This document shows, in pieces, positions 1-7,508 of a stretch of 48,216 nt of DNA. The translations under genes and the position numbers were made by a program. How positions within the stretch are numbered: position 1 is the first letter of the stretch; each line of letters begins with the position of its first letter. The stretch spans positions 1 through 48,216 of the forward strand of contig JAHBTC010000006.1 in the NCBI GenBank assembly GCA_019638835.1. Direction: 5' to 3'. The notes beneath the pieces were generated by a model, which searched no databases, had not been told where the DNA came from, and saw only the letters and a program-made list of their open reading frames with translations. The stretch comes from Fimbriimonadaceae bacterium. GTDB lineage: Bacteria > Armatimonadota > Fimbriimonadia > Fimbriimonadales > Fimbriimonadaceae.

Positions 1-502
1 GTTGTTCCCCGGAGCGCGGATCGAGCAACGTCATAGGTGCGTCAAATTGAAGCGCCAACTGGTTTAGACGGTTCATCTGTTGCTGATTCAAAATGTCTTC
101 CAGCGGATTGCGAGGAGGTTGACCACCCGGTCCGCCAGGTCCACCCTGTTGTCCACCTTGACCTCGTCCGCCACCAAAGCCGCCTTGCTGTCCGCCGCCA
201 CCTTGGCCCGGACCACCCGGGCCACCCGGGCCACCAGGTCCGCCAGGACCGCGAAGTTGGTTGATTTGCTCAATCTGCGCGGCCGTCAAATGAAGTTCTT
301 CCTGAACTGTGCTCATGCGAATGACGAACATGGGGCCCGATTGGCCACCGCCACGTCGCATTCCTCCCGGACCACCCGGACCGCCGGGCCCTTGCTGACC
401 GCCGGGTCCACCAGGGCCGCCCTGCTGCGCCAGCGCAGTGGTTCCGAGCCCTGCGCCAAGGACGAGAATCGCGATTGCGAGAATTGGGGTTGTGCGTTTC
501 AT
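1..502 (-). CDS. Gly-Pro-rich secreted LTxxQ (CpxP/Spy-like) protein, 3' end cut by window edge
   Basis: The reading frame starts at an ATG at 502 and stays open to the left edge, giving 167 codons. Residues 1-26 form a signal peptide (hydrophobic core, ALAQ cleavage region). Two collagen-like GGPGGP blocks (about 27-50 and 85-130) enclose a helical stretch containing LTAAQ (72-76), the LTxxQ motif of periplasmic Spy/CpxP proteins. A second helical stretch resembling the Q..RL.QL.LQ segment of planctomycetal LTxxQ proteins follows near residue 145. It lies 40 bp downstream of a sensor kinase gene on the same strand, so it is probably the last gene of a regulator-kinase-periplasmic-protein operon. 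A role as ligand or output of that kinase is inference. The repeats could also make it a structural, extended surface protein. Confidence 0.72.
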   Translation of the reverse strand, partial: MKRTTPILAIAILVLGAGLGTTALAQQGGPGGPGGQQGPGGPGGPGGMRRGGGQSGPMFVIRMSTVQEELHLTAAQIEQINQLRGPGGPGGPGGPGGPGQGGGGQQGGFGGGRGQGGQQGGPGGPGGQPPRNPLEDILNQQQMNRLNQLALQFDAPMTLLDPRSGEQ

Positions 503-542
503 TGGCTTTTGCCTCTGGCTTTTCTTTCCGAAAGCCTTGACA

Positions 543-2063
543 CTATTCTTCGATTTGTTCATGAGAATTCTGTGAGGATTCCGCTAGTCCCGGAAAAATG
601 ATGAAAAAAGTCGTCCCGGTGCCAACTTGGCTCCTCACTTGAACCTGTGCCCCCATGGAATTGGCGAGCGATCGCACGATACTGAGTCCCAGTCCGTACC
701 CGCCTGTAGCCCGGCTCCGCGAAGCATCTACTCGATAAAACCTTTCAAACAGGTGTTCAATGTGTTCCTTCGGGATGCCCTCTCCACTGTCACGAACCCA
801 TAAAGTGTTTGCGTCTCGACCAATCTCAATCGGCGCATCTGCCGGCGAGTGCGCAACGGAGTTATCGAGCAAGTTTCTCAATATCTGGACGACCGCATCT
901 CGGTTTCCGTGGATCGTCCCCACCGCCGAAACTAAGATTCGAGAATCACCCTCTCGTCCTGCGAGTCGAATCGCTTCCTCTGCGAGCGAAGCGACATCAA
1001 TCTCGCTCAAAGGAAGTGGGTCTGAACTGCTGTCCAGTCGGGCAAGAGCCAAAAGCATTGAGGTCAGTTTAGTCATCGCAGCCGACAACCTCGACACGGT
1101 TCCCAAAGCCTTCTCCTTCTCTTCGGCGGTGGCGGCGGGATGAAGCGCATTCTCGGCAGCTAAGGAGATTGCGGCCAAGGGAGTTCGCAATTCGTGGGCC
1201 GCATCGCTGCTAAACCGACGCTGCTGTTCCAGCGCGGCATGCGTTCGTTCATTTGCTTCCTGTAGCCGTCCGGTCATCGTGTTCAGCGCGTCCGCTAACT
1301 GTCCGATTTCGTCATCCGTTCCGACTGAGATCCTCTCTTTCAAGTCGGGTTGCTCCGCAATCTTTGTCGCGGTTGCTGCAATTGACTGAACGGGACGCAA
1401 CACGAGACGAGCGAGGAGCCAAGCCGCCACTCCCGCCGCCACGATAACGAGAGGAAGCAGACTGAGGGCCGAGTTCCACTGCACTTGCCCGATCAGATCA
1501 AGTGACGAATTCTCTTGGGCGAGTTGCAAGACTTCTCGACCAAACACCGGATTCTCTCTTGGCATAGACAGCATCCGGTATCGCTGATTCCCAATCACGA
1601 CCGTCGTCAATACGGTTTCGCCCTTCAGCGACCTTTCAAACAGATCTCTGTCCAAGGGTTCGGTTTGTCCGGGCGGATTGATAACGCGCCCTTCGGCATT
1701 TAGCACCCGTGATAATCCGCCGAATCCTTCAGGCGGTCCCCGTCGCTGGCCCGGTCCCCCAAAACCCGAGTTCGGATCTCGCGGTTGCCCGGGTTCACGA
1801 AGTTGAACCGGATTCACATTTGGCGCGCCGGAGGCATCGGGCGGTCTCTGACCTTCGTTCGGATTCTGAAACCTTGGTCCACGTCCCTCAGGATCGCGGC
1901 GCATCCCGTTATTCATCTCTTCGGCGCGACGCATCAGGATGTCGTCAAGGATGTCATTGGCAACGTTAGTCGCCTGCACTCCTTGCAGGTAAGCGAACGC
2001 TGCTACCACCCCCAAGAGCACAATCACGTTCCATAAGACTAACTTGAAGCCAAGAGATTTCAT
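543..2063 (-). CDS. Sensor histidine kinase with Gly/Pro-rich periplasmic domain
   Basis: A membrane histidine kinase of 506 aa that should phosphorylate the response regulator encoded just upstream. TM1 is residues 5-28 and TM2 about 199-222. The periplasmic part (29-198) contains a low-complexity Arg/Pro/Gly/Gln stretch at about 55-116. HAMP follows (about 218-272), then HisKA with phosphoacceptor His290 in AAHELRTP, and HATPase with the N box (LRNLLDN, ~395-401), G1 (DSGEGIP, ~425-431), F box (FERFYR) and G2 (GYGLGLSI). I chose the ATG at 2063 because it overlaps the regulator's stop as ATGA and starts directly before TM1. A longer frame to 2195 would lie inside the regulator. The low-complexity loop has the same composition as the neighbouring secreted protein, which hints that the two may touch; this is inference. 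Confidence 0.93.
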   Translation of the reverse strand: MKSLGFKLVLWNVIVLLGVVAAFAYLQGVQATNVANDILDDILMRRAEEMNNGMRRDPEGRGPRFQNPNEGQRPPDASGAPNVNPVQLREPGQPRDPNSGFGGPGQRRGPPEGFGGLSRVLNAEGRVINPPGQTEPLDRDLFERSLKGETVLTTVVIGNQRYRMLSMPRENPVFGREVLQLAQENSSLDLIGQVQWNSALSLLPLVIVAAGVAAWLLARLVLRPVQSIAATATKIAEQPDLKERISVGTDDEIGQLADALNTMTGRLQEANERTHAALEQQRRFSSDAAHELRTPLAAISLAAENALHPAATAEEKEKALGTVSRLSAAMTKLTSMLLALARLDSSSDPLPLSEIDVASLAEEAIRLAGREGDSRILVSAVGTIHGNRDAVVQILRNLLDNSVAHSPADAPIEIGRDANTLWVRDSGEGIPKEHIEHLFERFYRVDASRSRATGGYGLGLSIVRSLANSMGAQVQVRSQVGTGTTFFIIFPGLAESSQNSHEQIEE

Positions 2064-2728
2064 TCTTCGGGAGACTCCATCACGTAACCCATCCCATGAA
2101 CCGTGCGGATGTAGCGCGAATCTGGGTCCACTTTCTTTCGTAATGAAGACATGTGAAAGTTCACCGTATTTGGCAACGCGTCGTCCGTGTTCCAAACGCT
2201 TTCGAGGATGAATTCGCGGGAATACACTCGACCGGGATTTCGGGCCATCGTCGCGATCAACTCAAATTCTCTCGCCGTCAAATGAATCGGCACGCCTGAT
2301 TTGGTGACAGTCTTCGACTGCGTATCCACCGTGATTTCGCCCACGACTAATACGTCTTTCTTTCTTGTGCTTTCACGGCGCCCCACTGCGCGGATCCGTG
2401 CCAAGAGTTCCTCGACGGCGAACGGCTTGACAATATAGTCGTCGGCCCCGGCGTCCAGTCCTTCCACCCGGTCTGGAACGGCGTCGCGGGCTGTCATCAT
2501 GATGATGGGGGTGCGGATGTCCATCCGCCGCAATGACCGGCATACGTCTTGACCGGACCGCCCAGGCAACATCAGATCCAGCAGGATCAATCCGTATGAT
2601 TGTGACGCCGCCATTCGTTCGCCTTCAGGGCCGGTGTCGGCGACCTCCGGATAGTGACCTTCACGGCGGAGGGCCGTCGCCACACCGTCGGCGATATCGG
2701 GATCGTCCTCGATGATGAGGATGCGCAC
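2060..2728 (-). CDS. OmpR/PhoB-family response regulator
   Basis: A DNA-binding response regulator of 222 aa. The receiver domain begins immediately (VRILIIEDD, acidic pair Asp8/Asp9), has phosphoacceptor Asp51 in LLDLMLPG, and the conserved TAR and VKPF segments. The C-terminal half is an OmpR-type winged helix (LTAREFELI, then SSLRKKVDPD and IRTVHGMGY). The start is a GTG at 2728; the frame continues upstream to 2947 but that extension has no family similarity and crosses the divergent osmC-like gene. A TACACT -10-like box ends 6 bp before the GTG, so the transcript may be leaderless. It overlaps the kinase gene by 4 bp (ATGA), implying coupled translation. Confidence 0.95.
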   Translation of the reverse strand: MRILIIEDDPDIADGVATALRREGHYPEVADTGPEGERMAASQSYGLILLDLMLPGRSGQDVCRSLRRMDIRTPIIMMTARDAVPDRVEGLDAGADDYIVKPFAVEELLARIRAVGRRESTRKKDVLVVGEITVDTQSKTVTKSGVPIHLTAREFELIATMARNPGRVYSREFILESVWNTDDALPNTVNFHMSSLRKKVDPDSRYIRTVHGMGYVMESPEE

Positions 2729-2734
2729 AAATTT

Positions 2735-2766
2735 AGTGTAGGCGACAGTTGTGAGAAAGTTGTGAG
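2735..2766 (-). promoter_or_regulatory. Probable autoregulated promoter with 11-bp-period direct repeat
   Basis: On the minus strand CTCACAACT occurs twice (2766-2758 and 2755-2747), giving an 11-bp period, followed after 6 bp by TACACT (2740-2735) as a -10-like element. OmpR/PhoB-family regulators bind direct repeats of about 11 bp overlapping the -35 region, so this is a good candidate site for the regulator encoded directly downstream. The site also lies upstream of the divergent osmC-like gene and could affect it. Binding itself is inference. Confidence 0.6.
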
Positions 2767-2813
2767 GCCTTACGCCGAGTCCGATCTGTTGCTTGGCGTA
2801 GAGTGTTAGTGAA

Positions 2814-3239
2814 ATGGATCGAAAAGGTAGCGCAGTTTGGAACGGAGACTTCAAGAACGGAAGCGGCACGGTTTCTACTGAGTCCGGAGCGATGAAAGAA
2901 ACCCAGTACGGAGTCGGTGCGCGGTTCGAGAACGAGCCCGGCACCAACCCCGAGGAGTTGATCGGCGCGGCCCACGCCAGTTGCTACTCAATGGCCTTGA
3001 GCCTTGGATTGCAGAACGCCGGGCTAACCGCCGAGCGCATCGAGACGACTTCGACTGTGTCCTTGAACAAGGTCGAAGGCGGGTTTGCGATCGACAAGAT
3101 TCACTTGGACGTTGTGGCGTCCGTGCCCGGCGCGAGCGATGCGCAGTTCCAAGAGATTGCGGAAGCGACCAAAGTGGGCTGCCCGGTTTCGAAGTTGCTG
3201 AACGCCTCGATGACGCTGTCGGCGACGCTAAACAGCTAG
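2814..3239 (+). CDS. OsmC family peroxiredoxin
   Basis: A 141-aa OsmC-type protein, a cytoplasmic thiol peroxidase for organic hydroperoxides. The two catalytic cysteines are visible: Cys57 in HASCYSMAL and Cys123 in VGCPVSKLL. The conserved helix start NPEELIGAAHA precedes the first Cys. Length is normal for OsmC. The N-terminus (RKGSAVWNGDFKNGSG) is the usual OsmC beta-strand start. It is divergent from the response regulator gene and probably monocistronic, ending before a hairpin at 3276-3303. I cannot separate OsmC from the close YhfA/Ohr branches with certainty; the spacing and N-terminal motif favour OsmC. Confidence 0.93.
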   Translation: MDRKGSAVWNGDFKNGSGTVSTESGAMKETQYGVGARFENEPGTNPEELIGAAHASCYSMALSLGLQNAGLTAERIETTSTVSLNKVEGGFAIDKIHLDVVASVPGASDAQFQEIAEATKVGCPVSKLLNASMTLSATLNS

Positions 3240-3275
3240 ATCGCCATTCTCGGAATGCGGTTTCAGTAGTGAGTA

Positions 3276-3303
3276 AGCCCGATCCTGAGATCAGGTTCGG
3301 GCT
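3276..3303. terminator. Bidirectional terminator-like hairpin between convergent genes
   Basis: AGCCCGATCCTGA and TCAGGTTCGGGCT form a near-perfect stem of about 13 bp (one mismatch) with a 2-nt loop. It lies between the ends of the convergent osmC-like and anti-sigma genes. There is no strong T-run on either side, so termination strength is uncertain. Confidence 0.55.
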
Positions 3304-3330
3304 ACCATGCGAGTTTGAGCCGATTGGGCT

Positions 3331-4455
3331 CTACTGATTATTCTTCCCTTTGGGCTCGTAGTTGATCGGGATATTTTGCACCGTCTCCCATCGAGCCTGA
3401 TCGAGCATCTCCGACTGGACGCTGCGCGGTAGGTTCGTCTTCGGATCAAGAATGACTCGGAAACGTGCCTGACTTCCACCACGGGGAGTCAGCAAGAGCG
3501 TGTGCCGGTTCTCGCCGAACGCCATCGTCTGATAGGCGGACTGGTCGAAGGAAAAGTGCGGCATACCAATGTGCATTCGCTCCATCGCCTCGTGTAGTTC
3601 CTCCGGAGTCATTTCGCGACCATTGATGGTGCCTTGCATCTCTACATTGCCGTCGGCATCTTTGGTTACGCGGATTCTTTGATCCGTACCATCCCCATCA
3701 ATGACGTGGTTCTCTTCGATTTGCGTCCATTCTCCATGACCTCCCTCGTGCATCTGTCGCAGATGGTCGCGGATCTCTTGCGGAATGCTTTCATCGGCGA
3801 GCAATTCTTCGATGGTTCGACCGCCCGAGAGTTGAGCGTGGATCTTCTCCCTCAACTCTTCCGGAACCTCATCGAGTTCGACGGACATTTCAATCTGGTG
3901 CCCACCGTCCTTCTGGAACGTAAACGCCCGAATCACTCCTCCTCCGTTGGGTAGCTCAATCACACCCGATTCCGGAACTTGAAGCTCCTTGAATCCATTT
4001 CCGTCAAAGAAATAGACCTTCATTTGTCCGCTGCCGTCGGCCGTGGCGTTGGCGACAACGTTGCTCACCTGATGCACTTGAGCCATCGCATCGCGCATCT
4101 TGTCAAAGGTTTTTCCGGGCGAAGTTGCTTCGGCTCTGGGGGCAAGGAAGGCGAAAGCCGTGAACGCGATTGCGCCGGCAATAGGCATTAGAACTGCGGT
4201 TTTCTTCATTGTGAGTGCTCCGCGAATCCAAACTTGGCGACGACGCCACCGTGGACTCGCCATGCGTGTTTCCGTGTGTTCCACAAGTGTCGCAGGAGCG
4301 GAGACACTCCGCGACAACTCATGTTCGAGGTCACGGACAAGTGCGCACTGAGCCGCACATTCCGCACATTCGTCACAGTGCCGCGCCATTTCCGGCGACA
4401 TCGGCGTCGAGGCTGGATTCTTCGCCAACCACTCTTGAACTTCAGGACATTTCAT
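3331..4455 (-). CDS. Transmembrane anti-sigma factor (zinc-binding) with large periplasmic domain
   Basis: A 374-aa protein starting with a zinc anti-sigma (ZAS) motif: His26-x3-Cys30-x2-Cys33 within ARHCDECAEC. This cytoplasmic domain should hold the adjacent ECF sigma factor. A single TM segment (about 84-104) follows, ending near APRAEA. The remaining ~265 residues are periplasmic and beta-rich, opening with KTFDKMRDAMAQVHQV and ending RWETVQNIPINYEP, which resembles LolA/LppX-type folds. An insert rich in Glu and His lies at about 215-255. The ATG at 4455 lies inside the sigma gene, giving a 14-bp overlap and translational coupling. The longer frame (to 4590) has no matching N-terminus. 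The signal sensed is unknown. Confidence 0.85.
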   Translation of the reverse strand: MKCPEVQEWLAKNPASTPMSPEMARHCDECAECAAQCALVRDLEHELSRSVSAPATLVEHTETRMASPRWRRRQVWIRGALTMKKTAVLMPIAGAIAFTAFAFLAPRAEATSPGKTFDKMRDAMAQVHQVSNVVANATADGSGQMKVYFFDGNGFKELQVPESGVIELPNGGGVIRAFTFQKDGGHQIEMSVELDEVPEELREKIHAQLSGGRTIEELLADESIPQEIRDHLRQMHEGGHGEWTQIEENHVIDGDGTDQRIRVTKDADGNVEMQGTINGREMTPEELHEAMERMHIGMPHFSFDQSAYQTMAFGENRHTLLLTPRGGSQARFRVILDPKTNLPRSVQSEMLDQARWETVQNIPINYEPKGKNNQ

Positions 4456-4987
4456 GGACTTCCACCCAGGATTGTTTTTCGATTGGTTCCGGTTCAGGCG
4501 AAAGAGCATGCCGCAACTCAACGAGTGCGGACTGCACTTGCCAGGCCACGGTTCCTTGGGGCTTGCCCAAAATTTCAGCGGCTTCGGCAAAGGTGAACCC
4601 TTCCCCTTTTACCAAAAGGAATGCTTCTCTCTTTTCGGGAGAAAGCTTCCTCATGGCACGGGCGAGATCCAGTCGTTCGGAGACGAGTGTTAGGGCCATG
4701 GTTTCCACAGCCCGATCTGCATCGCCGATTGATTCTTCGCGGCGGCGTTTGCGACAGTGCATTCGCCACTGGTTCACCAGAATCCGGAACAACCACGCCT
4801 TCGGAACCCCGTCTCCGCGATACTGACTTTTTGCGTTCACCGCTTGAGCCAACGTCTCGGCCACCAGGTCTTGGGCGTCGTCGCTATTCCCACAGAGTCG
4901 CAAAGCAAGCCGGAACATCCCATCACCGTAAGCCCTGAATAGGGCTTCGACATCCAGGGGGACCGATTCTCTTCGTTGCGTCTCCAT
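4442..4987 (-). CDS. ECF RNA polymerase sigma factor
   Basis: A 181-aa sigma-70 family extracytoplasmic-function factor. Region 2 spans about 14-80 (FRAYGDGMFRLALRLCG, DAQDLVAETL, then PKAWLFRILVNQWR). Region 4 spans about 113-160 (LSPEKREAFLLV, FAEAAEILGKPQGTVAWQV, the helix-turn-helix). Region 3 is absent, as expected for ECF sigmas. The C-terminal tail overlaps the anti-sigma gene by 14 bp, the usual cognate arrangement. Such pairs normally autoregulate, but I cannot identify the promoter motif in the 53 bp upstream. Confidence 0.95.
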   Translation of the reverse strand: METQRRESVPLDVEALFRAYGDGMFRLALRLCGNSDDAQDLVAETLAQAVNAKSQYRGDGVPKAWLFRILVNQWRMHCRKRRREESIGDADRAVETMALTLVSERLDLARAMRKLSPEKREAFLLVKGEGFTFAEAAEILGKPQGTVAWQVQSALVELRHALSPEPEPIEKQSWVEVHEMS

Positions 4988-5040
4988 AAGTCTTCGATTC
5001 GCGCAACGGCTTTTTTGCCGCTACACCTTAACTGATGCGT

Positions 5041-6150
5041 CTACTTCACTATTTTATGGGGTCCCATCGAAAAAGGCAGTTTTGTCACGATCGAATGGAC
5101 TTTTCGTGCCCAGTCCAGGGCTGAGCCGGTATCGCTGTTGCGAAGGACAATCACCGTCCAGCCCGTGGACTGATTTCGCAAAAACGCTGACGTGAACCCA
5201 AAGGTTTCGCCAGTGTGTTGAATCTCACGCATCCCCTCAAACTCGGAAATGACCCAGCCTCCTCCGTATCCCAAATCCTCATCGCCATACGGTGTGAACT
5301 GCCTCTGAAACACGGCCGGGTTCGTGAACTGAGGTGAACGCATCTCCTGTTCCCACCGCATCAGGTCTCTCAGAGTGGATACAACTCCTCCGGCGGCGAG
5401 AAGCACGTCGGGACGTTCCGGTCGGGCCACAACATATTGACTATCGCGCCAGTGATACGCCACAGCAGTATTGTTTGCGATTGAATCCGAGGAGTAAGCA
5501 TGGGTGCGGCGCATCGCGAGCGGATCGAACAGACGTTTTCGAAGGAGTTCCGCTAAGGACTCGCCCAACCGACGTTGCAGTGCGATTTGTAGCACCGCAT
5601 AACCGAAGTTGTTGTATCGATAAGTGGTTCCAGGAACTTCTGAGAGCGGTTGTCGGCTGACGAGCGATAGAAACTCCTCATCTGTGTATTGCGCGTGATG
5701 ATCGAAAGCATCACCCGGGTCCGCGATGCCCGACCGATGCGAGATGAGGTCGCTCAGCGATATGTCACTCCACGGGCTTGGTAGTTCGGGCACATATAGC
5801 CGAACTGAGTCGGTTAGCGACCACTTGCCATCCACCTCTAACGTCATAGCAACGTAGGCCGTCATCGCCTTGGAGAGCGATGCGATCCTGAAATGGGTAT
5901 CGGAATTGAATCGAGAGCCCGCTTCCAAATTTGCCTTTCCAAAACTCCAGACAAGCGGAGTGCCGATAGGCGGGATCGCGGCAATGGCGGATCCCGGAAT
6001 GTGCTCCTCCGCCATACGACGCCTCACAAAATCGGAGACGTTGTCCTGTTCGACCGTCGCGAACAGCAACATCACCGCGAGCATCACCGCTAAGTATATC
6101 GGGGGAAACTGAGTGACTCCCTTGACAACCGATTCGCAGTCGTGTATCAT
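5041..6150 (-). CDS. Secreted serine hydrolase, beta-lactamase/class C PBP family
   Basis: A 369-aa penicillin-binding-protein-like serine hydrolase. Catalytic motifs are complete: Ser91-x-x-Lys94 (SLSK), Tyr179-Asn-Asn181 (YxN), and His312-Thr-Gly314 (HTG in place of KTG). A hydrophobic segment (16-32) acts as signal peptide or anchor. HTG and the overall layout fit the large 'serine hydrolase/EstB-like' group, acting on D-amino peptides or esters outside the membrane rather than on beta-lactams specifically. The ATG at 6150 is the longest start but falls inside the -10 region of the divergent ArsR gene; the Met at residue 23 is an alternative. It is divergent from the ArsR operon with the palindrome 6157-6170 between them, suggesting shared control. 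Confidence 0.9.
   Translation of the reverse strand: MIHDCESVVKGVTQFPPIYLAVMLAVMLLFATVEQDNVSDFVRRRMAEEHIPGSAIAAIPPIGTPLVWSFGKANLEAGSRFNSDTHFRIASLSKAMTAYVAMTLEVDGKWSLTDSVRLYVPELPSPWSDISLSDLISHRSGIADPGDAFDHHAQYTDEEFLSLVSRQPLSEVPGTTYRYNNFGYAVLQIALQRRLGESLAELLRKRLFDPLAMRRTHAYSSDSIANNTAVAYHWRDSQYVVARPERPDVLLAAGGVVSTLRDLMRWEQEMRSPQFTNPAVFQRQFTPYGDEDLGYGGGWVISEFEGMREIQHTGETFGFTSAFLRNQSTGWTVIVLRNSDTGSALDWARKVHSIVTKLPFSMGPHKIVK
6122..6150 (+). promoter_or_regulatory. Sigma-70-type promoter of the ArsR operon
   Basis: TTGACA (6122-6127, perfect -35), a 17-bp spacer, and TATCAT (6145-6150, 5/6 match to -10). The predicted start of transcription, about 6157, coincides with the first base of a 14-bp palindrome, and the ArsR ATG follows at 6184. 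The promoter overlaps the 5' end of the divergent serine hydrolase gene. Confidence 0.7.
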
Positions 6151-6156
6151 ACCGAT

Positions 6157-6170
6157 TGGTTATATAACCA
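6157..6170. promoter_or_regulatory. Perfect 14-bp palindrome, candidate ArsR operator
   Basis: TGGTTATATAACCA is self-complementary over all 14 bases. It lies at the predicted transcription start of the ArsR operon and just upstream of the divergent hydrolase. ArsR-family dimers bind AT-rich inverted repeats at promoters, so this is a likely operator for autorepression and possibly for the hydrolase; the assignment is inference. Confidence 0.6.
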
Positions 6171-6183
6171 GTCAGTCAGATAT

Positions 6184-6555
6184 ATGGCTTCCGATTCACT
6201 GTCTCTCGTCTTTTCGGCCCTTGCTGATCCGACCCGCCGCGCGATTCTTGAACAGCTCGCCGGTGGCCCTCGATCGGTAGGGGACATCGCGAGCGAGTTC
6301 ACGATGACCGGTCCGGCAATTACGAAGCACTTGAGAGTGCTAGAGAAGGCCGGACTCATTCGGCAGGAGAAGCAAGCGCAATTGCGTCCGCGCACCCTGC
6401 AGGCCAAGCCGCTCAAAGAAGCGCAGGCCTGGATCGAAGACTACCGACAGTTTTGGGAGCAGAGCTTTGACCGACTTGACGCCTACCTCAATGAACTACA
6501 ACGGACCAGTAAGGAATCTGCGGAAGGCAAGAAAGATCAAGAGACTCAACCATGA
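6184..6555 (+). CDS. ArsR/SmtB-family transcriptional repressor (SdpR-like)
   Basis: A 123-aa winged-helix repressor. The N-terminal VFSALADPTRRAILEQLA and SVGDIASEFTMTGPAITKHLRVLEKAGLI show the full ArsR HTH and recognition helix. No cysteine or His-rich metal site is present, and the wing reads QLRPRTLQAKPL, so it is of the metal-independent type that usually controls downstream AHSA1 genes. I chose ATG 6184 because the conserved domain begins there; the upstream extension to 6142 would start within the promoter. Its last four bases overlap the next gene (ATGA). Confidence 0.92.
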   Translation: MASDSLSLVFSALADPTRRAILEQLAGGPRSVGDIASEFTMTGPAITKHLRVLEKAGLIRQEKQAQLRPRTLQAKPLKEAQAWIEDYRQFWEQSFDRLDAYLNELQRTSKESAEGKKDQETQP

Positions 6556-7508
6556 ACAATCCATCCGACACAGTCGCTTTGAACTCTGAAGCCGACCGCA
6601 CCCTTTCCTTCCGTCGCCGTTATGAGGCGCCGATTGAACTGATCCGCGAGGTCTATCGTGACCCAACTCACCTTGACCGATGGTGGGGGCCCGAAGGGTT
6701 TTCCATCACGACTCACGAAATGGACTTCCGAACCGGAGGCCACTGGGCGTTCACGATGCACGGTTCCGACGGCACCGATTATCCGAACTATATCCGGTAC
6801 ACCGAGATGAGCGAGTTTAAAATGTCTTGGGATCACGGCGTGGATGAGAAAGCTGACTGGTTCAAGGGTTCAGTCCAATTTGAAGTGGACGGAGCGGCAA
6901 CCATCCTGACCATGTCAATCCTCTTCCCCACCCTCGAAGCCATGCAGGAATCTATCAACAAGCACGGGGCGCGAGAAGGAATGCACGGAACCCAATGCCG
7001 CCTCGCCGCTCTTCTTGGCGATCTCCAAGGCAAGCCGATTGGTCTCCAAGTCACGACTCCCGATGACTTGAGCATTCGGATGGTGCGCCGATTCGATGCT
7101 CCAAGAGCGATGGTTTACGAGGCACTAGCCAATCCAGAGCAACTCAAACAATGGTGGGGTCCGCACGGATACGTCAATGATGTTATGGAGTCAGAACAAC
7201 GAGTGGGCGGAAAATGGAGAGCGGTGCAACGAAATCCTGAGGGCGAAACCTTTGCTTTTCATGGCGAGATCCTGGCTCTTGACCCGCCGAACGGAATGTC
7301 CCAGACGTTCATCTTTGATCCAATGCCGGAATGCATCTGTACCGAATCGGTGCAACTGATTGAAGATCACGGCAAAACAATCATGGTCGCTCACATGACA
7401 TTCAACTCGCGGGCCGAACGCGACGGTATGTTGGAATCGGGTATGGAGTGGGGCGCAAGCCAATCGTACGAGCGTCTCGATGCCTTCCTCGCGGAGCGAA
7501 CGTCATGA
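6552..7508 (+). CDS. Tandem-domain SRPBCC/AHSA1 protein
   Basis: A 318-aa protein made of two START-like AHSA1 domains, at about 15-155 and 165-315. Each begins with the family signature: RRYEAPIELIREVYRDP with WWGPEGFSITTHEMDFRTGG, and RRFDAPRAMVYEALANP with WWGPHGYVNDVMESEQRVGG. AHSA1 domains bind hydrophobic ligands or act as Hsp90-cochaperone-like folds; most bacterial members have no known ligand. Single-domain proteins of ~150 aa are usual, so this is a fusion or internal duplication. It is coupled by 4-bp overlaps to the ArsR repressor upstream and a second tandem protein downstream. Confidence 0.9.
   Translation: MNNPSDTVALNSEADRTLSFRRRYEAPIELIREVYRDPTHLDRWWGPEGFSITTHEMDFRTGGHWAFTMHGSDGTDYPNYIRYTEMSEFKMSWDHGVDEKADWFKGSVQFEVDGAATILTMSILFPTLEAMQESINKHGAREGMHGTQCRLAALLGDLQGKPIGLQVTTPDDLSIRMVRRFDAPRAMVYEALANPEQLKQWWGPHGYVNDVMESEQRVGGKWRAVQRNPEGETFAFHGEILALDPPNGMSQTFIFDPMPECICTESVQLIEDHGKTIMVAHMTFNSRAERDGMLESGMEWGASQSYERLDAFLAERTS

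Noticed and set aside
110-470. Repeated GGTCCACC-like units on the + strand, resembling a repeat array
   Set aside because: They are codon-level repeats of Gly/Pro in the minus-strand LTxxQ gene; units are irregular and without spacers, so not CRISPR.
80-601. 173-codon open frame on the + strand
   Set aside because: It is antisense to the Gly-Pro-rich gene and the kinase 3' end; its Arg/Thr/Ala-rich translation is an artefact of the repeats.
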